Made by a program: the position numbers and the translations under genes. A DNA stretch of 35,291 bases, from positions 1 to 35,291 of the forward strand of contig CANHDJ010000038.1 of the NCBI GenBank assembly GCA_947459425.1, written 5' to 3'. This DNA comes from Ignavibacteria bacterium (GTDB lineage Bacteria; Bacteroidota; Ignavibacteria; Kapaibacteriales; UBA4661). Below the pieces are notes generated by a model that was not told where the DNA came from, made no database searches, and saw only the letters and a program-made list of their open reading frames with translations. The first letter of the stretch is position 1. Each line of letters begins with the position of its first letter. Of this stretch, positions 8,311 to 16,815 are shown one piece after another.

Positions 8311-9501
8311 CTAATCAGCAGAAACACTCATCTCGGCAATCTGCTCCGGCGTAGCGCACGGCAGTTCGAGGAAAAATGTCGCACCATTCCCTAATGTGCT
8401 GTGGCAGCCGATATTAGCGCCCATCGCATCGGCAAGTTTTTTAACGATAGACAGCCCAAGCCCCGTCGAATGCTCTCCGGCGGTGGGACGAGCAGAAAGG
8501 CGTTGAAATTTTCCGAAGAGCTTCGTTAAATCCTCTTCACTCAATCCCGGACCTTGGTCTTGAATTTCCAGACGCACTATCGTGTGCGCTTCTTGCCCAT
8601 TCTCGGCGACATGGCGCAGAGATGCACGTACCATAATGGATTTGCCGTGAGGAGAGTATTTCAGCGCATTTGAGACGAAATTATCGCAAATTTGCTGTAA
8701 CGCAAACTGGTCAGCAAACACAATCGCGGCAGGTTCGATGTCCATCTGAAAGGTGATGGCTTTGTTTTCCGCTTGTTTGCGGTACTGCTCTGTAATTATC
8801 TGCAATACTTCGCTTAAACGAATCGGTTGCTGCTCAAACGTTATGGCTCCGCGCTCCAAGGCATTAGCATTGAGCAACTCGGCAATCAACGTGAACATTC
8901 GGTCGGAAGTTGAGAGAATCGTCTGTTCAAACTCTTTTCGTATTTGCTGTGGCAAGGTTTCGTCATGAACAAGTGCGTCAGCAATACCGCGAATGGCGCT
9001 GAGAGGGCTTTTCAGGTCATGAGCGACGATGCCTAACAATTCATCTTTGTCGAGGTTGAGCTGATGTAATTTCTCATTGACAATTTGCAACTCTTGATTG
9101 CGCTGTAAAAGCAGGTCTTTGGTATGCTTGAGTTCCAGATGAGTTTTGATGCGGGCAAACAACTCGGCTGCATTGTAGGGTTTCGTGATATAATCCACCC
9201 CGCCCAACTCAAAGCCTTCGACAATGCGCTTTTTGTCAGTAAATGCTGTTAAAAACACGATAGGAATATCGCGGGTTACAGCCGAATTTTTCAAACGGCG
9301 TGTTACTTCAAAACCGTCCATTTCAGGCATTGAAATATCCAAAAGCAACAAATCCGGCAAACGCTCGGCAACAGCCGCCAATGCCGCTTCACCACTGGTA
9401 CAGGTGCTGACACTGAACCCACGCTTTTGGAGCATAATGCCCAAAAGATTGATGTTCTCTTGGACATCGTCAACGATAAGGATGTGATTTGTATATTCCA
9501 T
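8311..9501 (-). CDS. Receiver domain-histidine kinase fusion protein
   Basis: The 396-residue protein joins an N-terminal receiver domain to a C-terminal sensor kinase core. Receiver features are the acidic pair at Asp11-Asp12, the phospho-acceptor Asp55 in LLLLDISMPEMDG, and Lys107 in DYITKPY. A coiled-coil linker (about 120-155) leads to a HisKA dimerisation domain with His161 in GIVAHDLKSPLS. An HATPase_c domain follows, with N box DNFVSNALKYSP, G1 box DQGPGLS and G2 box STGLGLSIVKKLADAMG. There is no membrane segment, so it is cytoplasmic and probably receives a phosphoryl signal from another kinase. I chose the ATG at 9499-9501 because the receiver fold starts there; an upstream start adds 13 unlikely residues. 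A TPR protein lies 125 bases upstream on the same strand. No cognate output regulator is adjacent on the same strand. Confidence 0.9.
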   Translation of the reverse strand: MEYTNHILIVDDVQENINLLGIMLQKRGFSVSTCTSGEAALAAVAERLPDLLLLDISMPEMDGFEVTRRLKNSAVTRDIPIVFLTAFTDKKRIVEGFELGGVDYITKPYNAAELFARIKTHLELKHTKDLLLQRNQELQIVNEKLHQLNLDKDELLGIVAHDLKSPLSAIRGIADALVHDETLPQQIRKEFEQTILSTSDRMFTLIAELLNANALERGAITFEQQPIRLSEVLQIITEQYRKQAENKAITFQMDIEPAAIVFADQFALQQICDNFVSNALKYSPHGKSIMVRASLRHVAENGQEAHTIVRLEIQDQGPGLSEEDLTKLFGKFQRLSARPTAGEHSTGLGLSIVKKLADAMGANIGCHSTLGNGATFFLELPCATPEQIAEMSVSAD

Positions 9502-9626
9502 GGATATAGTGAGATGGATGCACCAACCGACAACGCTCAAAAGCCTTTCAAACCTTGAGTTTTTTTATGGAAAAGCACACCAAGATAAGAAGAAAAATGC
9601 TGACATTGAACAATAAAACATATCGT

Positions 9627-10694
9627 TCATAGTTTCTCGCGCTTTAATTCCCGCAAACGCCTTGCCGCCTCTTTGCCGAGTTTACTTTTGGGGTCGCACT
9701 TAAACGCCAGCGTATAGTATTTTACGGCTTCAGACTTGATTTTTTTTCGGTCATACACGCGAGCTAGTCCTATCAGTGCTGGCGTGTGGCGCGAGAGAAC
9801 GGTGAGAGATTTATTGTACATCGTAATCGCCTCTTCGTCACGGGCTTGCAAGGCAAAGACATCCCCCAAACCTTGCAGAACGAACATATTCGTCGAATCA
9901 ATATCCAGCGCACGACTATAACACTCAATCGCTTCATTGAAACGCTTTTCATTGATGTAAAAAGTGGCAAACTCGCTTAATACTTCGACATTTTTACGGT
10001 CTGTCTCCATAGCGCGTCGGTACTCGTCTTCGGCGGCGGCGGGTTTCTTTTCTGCTCTGTAAGCGCTTGCCAAGATGCGCCGTGCGGTTACTTCGTCGAA
10101 TGCCATTACCTCTTGCGCCAAGCGTTTTGCTTCTTTGATGCTCCCGCCCGCAAATGAAGGGGCTTGCAGATAGTATTGTGCCATTGCAAACCGTGCGTTG
10201 GCGTGCTTGGGATTGATTTTGAGTGCTTTTTGAAACGCATCACGGAGACGGCTTGCCACCGATAATGCATCAATAAGTTCGCCGTTTAATGCCTCCAGAC
10301 CATAGACCGCACCAAGCCAATAGTAATAATCGGCATTTTTGGGGCTGAAGTGTATTGCTCTCAGGCAATATTCCTCGGCTTTGTCAAGGTTTTTTCCTTG
10401 CACAATTTCCATCTGGCAAAGCCGACAATGCGCTTCACTATTGGTTGGGTTGAGCTTGAGTGCCGCTTCAAACGCATCTTGGGCAAACGTGTATTTGCGT
10501 AGTTCCATCTGCGCAATGCCATATTGTACAAGCGAATCGGAAGCGCTTGCAGGGCGCACCAATACTGCGGACGGGCGATTCACGGTCGAATCTGCATTCC
10601 ACGAGGCAGACTGCCACAAAAGCGCATACACAGCGACAGGCTGGATGAGAAACACCACACAACCGCAATACATCAGGAAGGGAAGGCTTTTCAT
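9627..10694 (-). CDS. Secreted or periplasmic TPR-repeat protein
   Basis: This 355-residue protein has a signal peptide or N-terminal anchor (MKSLPFLMYCGCVVFLIQPVAVYA) followed by tetratricopeptide repeats through to the C-terminus. Clear repeat cores are YTFAQDAFEAALKLNPTNSEAHCRL, NLDKAEEYCLRAIHFSPKNADYYYWL, LRDAFQKALKINPKHANARFAMA, RFNEAIECYSRALDIDSTNMFVLQGL and DEEAITMYNKSLTVL. Such proteins act as protein-protein scaffolds; no enzyme domain is visible. I placed the start at the ATG at 10692-10694, which begins the signal sequence. It could be co-transcribed with the downstream receiver-kinase gene (125-base gap). It is divergent from the OmpR-type regulator, with a 248-base intergenic region in which I see no clear promoter match. 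Confidence 0.8.
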   Translation of the reverse strand: MKSLPFLMYCGCVVFLIQPVAVYALLWQSASWNADSTVNRPSAVLVRPASASDSLVQYGIAQMELRKYTFAQDAFEAALKLNPTNSEAHCRLCQMEIVQGKNLDKAEEYCLRAIHFSPKNADYYYWLGAVYGLEALNGELIDALSVASRLRDAFQKALKINPKHANARFAMAQYYLQAPSFAGGSIKEAKRLAQEVMAFDEVTARRILASAYRAEKKPAAAEDEYRRAMETDRKNVEVLSEFATFYINEKRFNEAIECYSRALDIDSTNMFVLQGLGDVFALQARDEEAITMYNKSLTVLSRHTPALIGLARVYDRKKIKSEAVKYYTLAFKCDPKSKLGKEAARRLRELKREKL

Positions 10695-10942
10695 GGCATG
10701 AACAAGTGTTAAAAACAGGGACAAGAGCGTTTCCGCACAATTTACACACCCAAAGTTTTGCAAGAAAGACTTTTGTAGGCGAATACCACGAAAATAACAC
10801 GAATTTGACAAAATCGTCAGGAATGTTTCGCCTCAATAGCTTTTTTGTTGCGAAAATGCTTGTGTTTTGAGATATTAAACTTCTGTGGATAGTCACAAAT
10901 AGTTCAGGAGTTTCTGTTTCTCACCCCACCACTAGAGCAGTT

Positions 10943-11650
10943 ATGAGAATCCTTGTTATCGAAGACGAAAAAAAAGTCGCCAGTTTTATTCGTCAAGGAC
11001 TGAGCGAAGAGATGTATGCCGTTGATGTCGCCTACGACGGCGTAGAAGGCTTAAAAATGGCGCTGGAGACGTACTACGATGCTATTATTTTGGATGTGAT
11101 GCTTCCGAAAAAAGACGGCATGACGGTTATTCGGGAATTACGTGGCAGTGGTTGTGTTTCGCCAGTGTTGATGCTGACTGCCCGTGCTGGTACACAAGAC
11201 CGCGTACAAGGGCTTGATTTGGGTGCTGATGATTACCTCACCAAGCCATTCCACTTTGAAGAACTGGCTGCCCGCGTCCGCTCACTTCTGCGGCGCACCG
11301 GCACCGAAAAAACTATCGTTCTATCCTGCGGCGAACTTTCGCTCGATACCGTGACGCACCGCGCCTCGCGGAGCGGCAAAGAGTTTGAACTCACTACCAA
11401 AGAATATTCCCTTCTCGAATATCTCATTCGCAACAAAGGTCGTGTTCTCAGTCGCAGCCTGATTCAGCAGCACGTTTGGTCGTATAGTTTCGATACGGAA
11501 TCGAATATTATTGATGTCTATGTCAAGCGTTTGCGTGGCAAAATCGGCGACGAAGGCGCAGCACGGATGATACGCAGTGTGCGCGGCGTGGGCTATATCA
11601 TGCGCGAACCCGACCCAAGCGCTCAAACAGGAGACGACGACGATGAATAA
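10943..11650 (+). CDS. OmpR/PhoB-family response regulator (CusR/CopR-like)
   Basis: The 235-residue protein is a two-component DNA-binding regulator. The receiver domain has EDEKKV at the acidic pocket, phospho-acceptor Asp51 in DAIILDVMLPKKDG, LTARAGTQDRVQGLDLGADDYLTKPF, and then a winged-helix domain (about 125-222). The latter has ELTTKEYSLLEYLIRNKGRVLSR and SNIIDVYVKRLRGKI and ends at IRSVRGVGYIM. The closest subfamily by eye is the heavy-metal type (CusR/CopR), but the signal is not established. No sensor kinase follows; instead the stop codon overlaps the start of a MazG-like gene (ATGAATAA, eight bases shared). The highly acidic tail (GDDDDE) is encoded within that overlap region. Confidence 0.92.
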   Translation: MRILVIEDEKKVASFIRQGLSEEMYAVDVAYDGVEGLKMALETYYDAIILDVMLPKKDGMTVIRELRGSGCVSPVLMLTARAGTQDRVQGLDLGADDYLTKPFHFEELAARVRSLLRRTGTEKTIVLSCGELSLDTVTHRASRSGKEFELTTKEYSLLEYLIRNKGRVLSRSLIQQHVWSYSFDTESNIIDVYVKRLRGKIGDEGAARMIRSVRGVGYIMREPDPSAQTGDDDDE

Positions 11651-12011
11651 CACGTTAACGCCTCTCCATCTCAGCAACGACGGATTTTATACGCCTATCC
11701 AAGGCAGCCTTCATACCGTGCAGGAGCAATTCGACCTTTACCAAAGAACCTGTTTTCCGGCGCGACCATCGGAGTTTTTTGCTTTAGAATTATGCGGCGA
11801 AGCGGGCGAATTGGCGAATTTGGAGAAAAAGCGATGGAAAGGCAAGGCTATTGCGCCGGAAGCCCTTGCCGATGAAGCCGCCGACGTGCTGATAGCACTG
11901 ATGAATTTTGCCAATGCAAGCGGTATCAATCTTGGCGAGGCTGTCCGCGCAAAACTTCTCCGCATTGAGGCAAAACGTCAAGCACTGGCAGCAGAGGGTG
12001 AAGAATATTAG
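11643..12011 (+). CDS. MazG-like nucleotide pyrophosphohydrolase
   Basis: The 122-residue product belongs to the all-alpha NTP pyrophosphohydrolase (MazG-like) superfamily, which cleaves nucleoside triphosphates to monophosphates for pool cleansing or ppGpp control. The metal-binding signature is present: ELCGEAGE (Glu49, Glu53, Glu56) and then DEAADVLI (Glu78, Asp81) on the next long helix. The start at 11643 is chosen because it begins the domain and overlaps the upstream regulator's stop in an ATGAATAA arrangement that implies translational coupling. The substrate cannot be read. Directly after its stop codon begins the truncated IS1-type remnant on the opposite strand, so the native 3' flank of this gene has been replaced by mobile DNA. 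Confidence 0.82.
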   Translation: MNNTLTPLHLSNDGFYTPIQGSLHTVQEQFDLYQRTCFPARPSEFFALELCGEAGELANLEKKRWKGKAIAPEALADEAADVLIALMNFANASGINLGEAVRAKLLRIEAKRQALAAEGEEY

Positions 12012-12420
12012 ATGCGTTTTTCGTGAGCATCCCACACATACCATGTCCATCGCTGGTTTGCTTTCGAGCCGACAAACGACCAAAACCCCATCAAGTTCCG
12101 CTGTCGCTACTTTCTCTTTCTTTGCTGGTAGCAGCTTGGTAGGAATCTTGTCGGCTTCGGCTTTGATAATTGCCCTCAGGCTGCCAGAGGTGAATGTCGA
12201 GAACATTTTCAATATCACGAATGCCACTGTTACGCATGGTCATCGGTACGACCAACGACCGTATTTCGGGTTTCCATGCAAGGGGGTACGTGGTTTGAAA
12301 CCTGCGCTTGCAACATTTACGTAAATACCGTTGGCGGTATATTCTGCTTGTTCCGTTGCGCTTTATATTTTCGCTGTTGCGGTCAGGATAGCGGACGAGG
12401 GTAATTTCTGTACAAGCCAT
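12012..12420 (-). pseudogene. IS1-family transposase remnant, frameshifted and truncated
   Basis: Two minus-strand frames give consecutive parts of an IS1-type transposase. From 12420 to about 12193, one frame reads MACTEITLVRYPDRNSENIK, then RNGTSRIYRQRYLRKCCKRR and FQTTYP, and ends in NSGIRDIENVLDI. This matches the InsA zinc-finger and helix-turn-helix region, with some finger cysteines lost. From about 12188 another frame continues with SGSLRAIIKAEADKIPTKLL, PAKKEKVATAELDGV and CSRKT, the start of the InsB catalytic part. The change of frame lies near 12190. IS1 elements naturally use a -1 frameshift between InsA and InsB, but here the damaged finger and the lack of any downstream catalytic DDE region point to decay. 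The homology stops at the end of the MazG-like gene. No terminal repeats were recognised. Confidence 0.65.
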
Positions 12421-12514
12421 GTCGGAAAACTACGCCATTTTCCTGACTTTTTTGCGCTTTTCTTTTCATTATTACCCTGAAAAGCCCGCTATTCCTATAC
12501 AGTAACTCTTTTAG

Positions 12515-12724
12515 GACACGACCCTCCATTGGAGGCTGGATGTGCAGATGAACGAGGATCAATGCCGCGTCCGAGGTGATGGGGCGGAGAATCTTGCTGT
12601 CATCCGTCATATCGCCTTGAATCAACTTCGACGCGAGAACTCTACCAAAAAGAGCCTCCGCATCAAGTAGCGCAAAGCCGCCATGAATAACGACTATCTG
12701 GAAAAAGTGCTTTTTGCACTCTGA
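12515..12724 (+). pseudogene. ISAs1-family (H-repeat-like) transposase, C-terminal remnant
   Basis: The plus strand reads LHWRLDVQMNEDQCRVRGDG, then AENLAVIRHIALNQLRRENS, TKKSLRIK, an in-frame TAG, and RKAAMNNDYLEKVL before a TGA. This follows the C-terminus of ISAs1-family transposases, where HWxLDVxFxED is followed by R.GNAxENLALLRRLALNLL and a KS...R.KR..A..NDxYLxKVL tail. The TAG replaces a basic residue between the two halves, so the gene is broken as well as truncated: the frame is closed by a TAG at 12512-12514 and nothing of the N-terminal 300 or so residues is seen. A candidate element end follows at 12731-12747. Confidence 0.7.
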
Positions 12725-12730
12725 TTCTTT

Positions 12731-12747
12731 TTCATGCGATTGCCCTA
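12731..12747 (+). repeat. Candidate right terminal inverted repeat of ISAs1-type remnant
   Basis: TTCATGCGATTGCCCTA lies six bases after the transposase remnant. It resembles the CATGCG...GCCCTG-type ends that I recall for ISAs1-family elements. No matching left end was found in the window, which fits a one-ended remnant. Confidence 0.45.
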
Positions 12748-12808
12748 GCTTCTTGCCACTCGACTGGCGTTTACGTCTGAATCGTTGCGACCAGCCACCG
12801 TCACATAA

Positions 12809-12849
12809 GGAAAAAGTCTTCACCGCAAACGCCGTGAAGACCCTTTTCC
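12809..12849 (-). terminator. Probable terminator of the aldehyde dehydrogenase gene
   Basis: An inverted repeat (GGAAAA-GG-GTCTTCAC on the minus strand, loop of about ten bases, then GTGAAGAC and TTTTTCC) lies 24 bases beyond the stop of the minus-strand aldehyde dehydrogenase. The two-base bulge and short T run make it a moderate rather than strong terminator. Confidence 0.55.
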
Positions 12850-12872
12850 AAATGGTACCAAGCCGTCATGTA

Positions 12873-14354
12873 TCAATAATTATCAATCTGCGCACGTTGC
12901 AGTTTGCTTGAGAAATCCACATAGACTGATTTCCATTCCGTGAAAATCTCAAATGCTGTCCAACCGCCCTCGCGGTGTCCATTGCCCGTGCCTTTTACGC
13001 CACCAAACGGCATATGCGCCTCTGCGCCGATGGTTGGTGCGTTGATGTAGGTAATACCCGCTTCGATATCGCGTATCGCACGGAAAGCGCGGTTAACATC
13101 GGATGTGAACATACTTGATGATAAGCCATAAGCGCAATCATTGATAAGTTCAATAGCGTGATCGAAGGATTCCGCCTTGGTGACCGACAGCACCGGACCA
13201 AAGATTTCCTCACGGAAAATGCGCATATTCGGCGTGACATCAAGGAAAATGGTTGGCTTGACAAAACAGCCCATGCCGAGTTTCGGACCGTCGTCGCGCC
13301 CGCCGCCTAATGCCAACTTTGCGCCTTCTTCACGACCGATTTCGATGTATTTTTCGATTTTCGCCAGTTGGCGCTCGTTGATAACGGGACCAACTTCGGT
13401 ATCGGGGTCTAAACCAGGTCCCAAGCGGAGTTTGGAAGCGCGGGTAATGAGTTTATTCGTGAATTCATCGTAAATATCTTTGTGAACAATCAAGCGCGAG
13501 GTAGCCGTACAGCGCTGCCCCGTCGTGCCGAAAGCACCCCACAGTACGCCTTCGAGTGCAAGGGCTTGGTCGCCGTCCTCCATGAGTGCAAGAGCATTTT
13601 TGCCGCCCATTTCGAGCGAACATTTTTTGTTCATTTCGCCACACTTTGCAGCAATTTTTTTGCCCGTTTCGGTCGAACCCGTGAAACCAATAAGCCGTAC
13701 ATCCGAATGCTCCACCAATGCCGCTCCTGCTGCTCCTGCACCGTGAACAACGTTGAAAACTCCGGCAGGTAAGCCCGCTTCTTCAAGAATTTCTGCGAAA
13801 ATATTGGCAGAATGTGGGGAATCGTCCGAAGGCTTGAAAACAACGGTGTTGCCGCAAACCAGCGCGGGAATAATTTTCCATGATGGCACGGCTATCGGAA
13901 AATTCCATGCCGTAATGATGCCGCAAACGCCAATCGGCATACGAAACGACATATTCATTTTATTTTCCATCTCGCTCGGCGCATTAAAACCGAATAAGCG
14001 ACGACCTTCGGTAGCCGCATAATAACAGGTGTCGATGGCTTCTTGCACGTCCCCTGCGGTCTCAAATGTGGGTTTGCCCATTTCACGGGTCATAATGCGC
14101 GAAAGCTCTTCTTTGCGGCGTGTGAAAATATCGCCGGCTTTGCGCAAAATATCCCCACGTTTTGGCGCGGGAGTCAGTACCCATGAGCGCTCTACGGCTT
14201 TACAGGCTTTGACGGCAGCGTCGATGTCGGCGGCATCTGAAAGCGGAAATTCGCCCACAACGTCGCGTTGGTCGGCGGGATTGAGGTTTTGGTACGTTTT
14301 GCCGGAGGCAGCCGCTACCCATTTGCCATTGATGTAATTTTTGAATTGTTCCAT
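12873..14354 (-). CDS. NAD(P)-dependent aldehyde dehydrogenase
   Basis: The 493-residue protein is an ALDH-superfamily enzyme that oxidises an aldehyde or semialdehyde to the acid. Visible features are the N-terminal YINGKWV, the cofactor and active-site region [30 protein letters not shown], and [13 protein letters not shown]. The catalytic Glu is in LEMGGKNA and the nucleophile Cys in [21 protein letters not shown] and a C-terminus with [20 protein letters not shown] follow. That last motif resembles bacterial semialdehyde dehydrogenases of the alpha-ketoglutarate semialdehyde type, with the aminoadipate semialdehyde group as an alternative. The substrate is not determined. I use the ATG at 14352-14354 (MEQFKNY) because homologues begin at this point; an upstream ATG would add 15 residues. 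No pathway partners are adjacent. Confidence 0.9.
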   Translation of the reverse strand: MEQFKNYINGKWVAAASGKTYQNLNPADQRDVVGEFPLSDAADIDAAVKACKAVERSWVLTPAPKRGDILRKAGDIFTRRKEELSRIMTREMGKPTFETAGDVQEAIDTCYYAATEGRRLFGFNAPSEMENKMNMSFRMPIGVCGIITAWNFPIAVPSWKIIPALVCGNTVVFKPSDDSPHSANIFAEILEEAGLPAGVFNVVHGAGAAGAALVEHSDVRLIGFTGSTETGKKIAAKCGEMNKKCSLEMGGKNALALMEDGDQALALEGVLWGAFGTTGQRCTATSRLIVHKDIYDEFTNKLITRASKLRLGPGLDPDTEVGPVINERQLAKIEKYIEIGREEGAKLALGGGRDDGPKLGMGCFVKPTIFLDVTPNMRIFREEIFGPVLSVTKAESFDHAIELINDCAYGLSSSMFTSDVNRAFRAIRDIEAGITYINAPTIGAEAHMPFGGVKGTGNGHREGGWTAFEIFTEWKSVYVDFSSKLQRAQIDNY

Positions 14355-14536
14355 AGAACCGTGTTGCAACCTTTCTTGAGCAAACATTGTGAAAAACACA
14401 CCTACTTTTTTTACGACGCAAATATACGAACAATTCCCCGAACAACGAGTGTTTTTGAGAATTTCCGGGCAATGAGAAGTTAGCTGGATTGGCGAATACT
14501 CAAGAGTGTTGGAACACGATTCTTCGGAATCCGCTC

Positions 14537-15796
14537 TTACCCTTTATGAAGCTCCATCACGGTAATTTCAGGTGAAATCCCCACACGCCCCGGATAGCCG
14601 AGAAATCCTAAGCCACGATTGACGTACAAATATTGTTTGCCTTGATTGTACAATCCCGCCCATTGTTTGTAGAAATACTGTACCGGACTCCAGCGAAAAC
14701 CGGGGATTTCCACACCAAATTGCGCCCCGTGCGTGTGACCGGAAAACATAATATCCACGTCGGGAAATTCCTTGCGGACTTGTGCTTCCCAATGGCTTGG
14801 ATCGTGGGAAAGGAGCAGTTTGACACTGGCTTTTTCTGTGCCTTTGTGCGCTTTGGGCAGATTGCCACGTTTGGGGAAATTCATAGCGGCACCCCAGTTT
14901 TCAATACCGATAACGGCAATACTCGCCCCATCGCGCTCGAAAATGCGGTGTTCATTCATCAGCAACTCCCATCCTGCCTCTTTGTGGAGGCTTTTGAGGC
15001 GTTCAAAATTTTCCGCTTTAAGTTCTTTGCTGTCCCACTGCACGTAATCGCCGTAGTCGTGGTTGCCGATGGTTGAGAAAATGCCCATCGGAGCGCGAAG
15101 TTTTTTTAAGACTTCCAAATGCGGGTCAACTTCGCTCGAAAGATTATTCACCAGATCGCCGGTGAAGAAGATAATATCCGGCTTCTGGGCATTGACCATT
15201 TCAAATGCCCGTTCCAAAGGCTCGCTGGAAATAAAACTTCCAATGTGCAGATCGGAAATCTGGACAATGCGCAAACCAGCAAATGATTCCGGCAGATTGG
15301 GCAACGCAACTTTGACGCGATGTACCTTGTAGTTGAATGCGCCGCGCACCATTCCGTAGAGCATACTCCCAAACGGCAATGCGGCTGCCACGAGTGCAAG
15401 ATTCGTCAAAAATTGTTTGCGCGTAATCGGCGGAAGCCCGTGAGCGAGGTGTGGTGCGCCTCTCAAGGCATCAATTTTCATCCACGCCCATTCACCAATG
15501 CGTAACACATCGTCCAGAAGGAGAAAAACCGAACCCAGAAGTTTCGATATACCGATGACGAGAATAAAACTCACCAGATACACCCGCACAAACTGTGGCC
15601 AGTATTGGTACGGATAGGCAAACGGCAGAAGTAGCGTAATGATGGTGATCACCGTGAACGTCCAGTACACCCATGTGATAAGGCTGCGTTTATTCGGTGA
15701 AAGTGTGCGAATGAAATGACTGACGGCATGAAAGAAGTACCAATCCAATGCGAGAATAAGCCCGAAAAGGAGGACGAAGCGAAGAGAGAAGGTCAT
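14537..15796 (-). CDS. Membrane-anchored metallophosphoesterase (YkuE-like)
   Basis: The 419-residue protein has four hydrophobic segments in its first 160 residues (around 5-25, 45-65, 70-95 and 130-150) and then a calcineurin-like phosphoesterase domain. The metal-binding blocks are in order: ISDLHIGS, FFTGDLVNN, STIGNHDYGDY, LLLSHDPSHW and MFSGHTHGAQFG. The C-terminus has YLYVNRGLGFLGYPGRVG, typical of the YkuE-type subgroup. Members hydrolyse phosphomonoesters or diesters, and some act on lipid-linked substrates at the membrane. The exact substrate is unknown. It lies between an aldehyde dehydrogenase (upstream end 182 bases away) and a short-chain dehydrogenase whose stop is 16 bases before this start. 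It is therefore probably co-transcribed with the dehydrogenase. Confidence 0.88.
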   Translation of the reverse strand: MTFSLRFVLLFGLILALDWYFFHAVSHFIRTLSPNKRSLITWVYWTFTVITIITLLLPFAYPYQYWPQFVRVYLVSFILVIGISKLLGSVFLLLDDVLRIGEWAWMKIDALRGAPHLAHGLPPITRKQFLTNLALVAAALPFGSMLYGMVRGAFNYKVHRVKVALPNLPESFAGLRIVQISDLHIGSFISSEPLERAFEMVNAQKPDIIFFTGDLVNNLSSEVDPHLEVLKKLRAPMGIFSTIGNHDYGDYVQWDSKELKAENFERLKSLHKEAGWELLMNEHRIFERDGASIAVIGIENWGAAMNFPKRGNLPKAHKGTEKASVKLLLSHDPSHWEAQVRKEFPDVDIMFSGHTHGAQFGVEIPGFRWSPVQYFYKQWAGLYNQGKQYLYVNRGLGFLGYPGRVGISPEITVMELHKG

Positions 15797-15812
15797 GGAA
15801 ATTTCCGAAACG

Positions 15813-16646
15813 TTATACGCTCAAATATTGTTCGCTGACCCGCCATAAGCGTTCGGCGGTGTCGGCATCTTGTGCCAGTTTAGACGTAACACTGATCTTT
15901 TTCTTGTTAAAATACTCTCCCGTGACGCTTTCAACGCTGGGCGAGGAAGCAAGATAAATCGTGGTTTCTGCGCCTTTTTCGGGCGTGAGCATAAACAAAT
16001 CGGTAAAAAAGCGCACAGGCGCGGGAATAATACGAAAGAAATTGGTTGCTACAACGCCCGGATGGAGGCAATTTGCGGTAACGCCCGTGCCGCGCAGCAT
16101 CGTTGCTAAATGGCGCGTAAAGAGGATATTAGCGAGTTTTGATTGCGAGTATGCTCGCCAAATGTTGTAGTTCTGCTTGCCTTCGAGGTCATCAAAATTG
16201 ATGACACCGCTCCGATGCGCCTCGGAAGAAACGTTGATAATCCGTGCCGGAGCGCTTGCTTTCATCATCGGCAGAAGCAGTTTCGTGAGCAGAAATGGTG
16301 CCAGATGATTGACGGCAAACGTCAGTTCTATGCCGTCGCGCGAGACTTTTCGTTCGCGCTCCATCAGCCCGGCATTATTGATGAGAATATGCAATCGGTC
16401 GTATTTTGCTTGGAAGGATTTAGCGAAAGTCATTATTGAAGCAAAGGAGACGAAATCACAGAGCATAATGTCAATATTGGGATTGCCCGTACTGTCAGTT
16501 AATTCTTGTTTGACCGAAGCAGCAAGGTCAAGATTCCGTGCTGCCAAGACGATGTGAGCATCCATTTTTGCGATTGCGCGAGCAGTTTCTTTGCCGATTC
16601 CCGATGTTCCGCCCGTAATAAGGCATACTTTTCCTGCGAGACTCAT
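15813..16646 (-). CDS. Short-chain dehydrogenase/reductase (retinol dehydrogenase-like)
   Basis: The 277-residue protein is a classical Rossmann-fold SDR oxidoreductase. The cofactor motif TGGTSGIG is at 11-18, NNAG at 90-93, the catalytic Ser near 140 (INVSSEAH), and YSQSK with Tyr166 and Lys170. The spacing and the phrase TANCLHPGVVATNFFR resemble the retinol dehydrogenase/WW-domain oxidoreductase-like group. The substrate is unknown. The open frame extends far upstream, but the ATG at 16644-16646 begins the fold, and a TATATTTG promoter-like element at 16689-16696 on this strand lies 42 bases before it, so the longer frame would start upstream of the likely promoter. The gene is divergent from the Fur-family repressor and shares a 169-base control region with it. 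Confidence 0.9.
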   Translation of the reverse strand: MSLAGKVCLITGGTSGIGKETARAIAKMDAHIVLAARNLDLAASVKQELTDSTGNPNIDIMLCDFVSFASIMTFAKSFQAKYDRLHILINNAGLMERERKVSRDGIELTFAVNHLAPFLLTKLLLPMMKASAPARIINVSSEAHRSGVINFDDLEGKQNYNIWRAYSQSKLANILFTRHLATMLRGTGVTANCLHPGVVATNFFRIIPAPVRFFTDLFMLTPEKGAETTIYLASSPSVESVTGEYFNKKKISVTSKLAQDADTAERLWRVSEQYLSV

Positions 16647-16688
16647 TGTTACAAGGGTGAATATTGGTAAAACTTTGAACAGTCCGTG

Positions 16689-16696
16689 CAAATATA
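16689..16696 (-). promoter_or_regulatory. -7 element (TATATTTG) upstream of the short-chain dehydrogenase
   Basis: On the minus strand TATATTTG matches the Bacteroidota -7 consensus TAnnTTTG exactly and lies 42 bases before the ATG at 16646. I do not see a convincing TTTG at the usual 19-21 base distance, so only half of the promoter is supported. Confidence 0.45.
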
Positions 16697-16776
16697 CACA
16701 AAATCTTTCGTAAACCTGTTCTAGGCTGAGAAATGCAAATGACGAAGCAATTTGGCAATGAACAGAAGCAAAAAGA

Positions 16777-16808
16777 TTTGCTATTGCGAATAAATTGCAG
16801 TAATTTTG
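16777..16808 (+). promoter_or_regulatory. Promoter with embedded candidate Fur-family operator
   Basis: TTTG (16777-16780) and TAATTTTG (16801-16808) are 20 bases apart, an exact match to the Bacteroidota promoter pattern. The space between them holds an imperfect 10-1-10 dyad, TATTGCGAAT A AATTGCAGTA (16782-16802), in which seven of ten positions pair. Fur-family proteins bind dyads of about this size, so autoregulation of the downstream repressor by blocking its promoter is a natural inference. The predicted transcript start would fall only a few bases before the ATG at 16816, giving an almost leaderless mRNA. Confidence 0.55.
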
Positions 16809-16815
16809 TGTCAAT

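Noticed and set aside
12383..12823. A 146-codon minus-strand frame over the ISAs1-type remnant
   Set aside because: The plus strand of the same bases encodes the recognisable transposase C-terminus, so the minus frame is its antisense shadow. Similar-looking annotated hypothetical proteins probably arise the same way.
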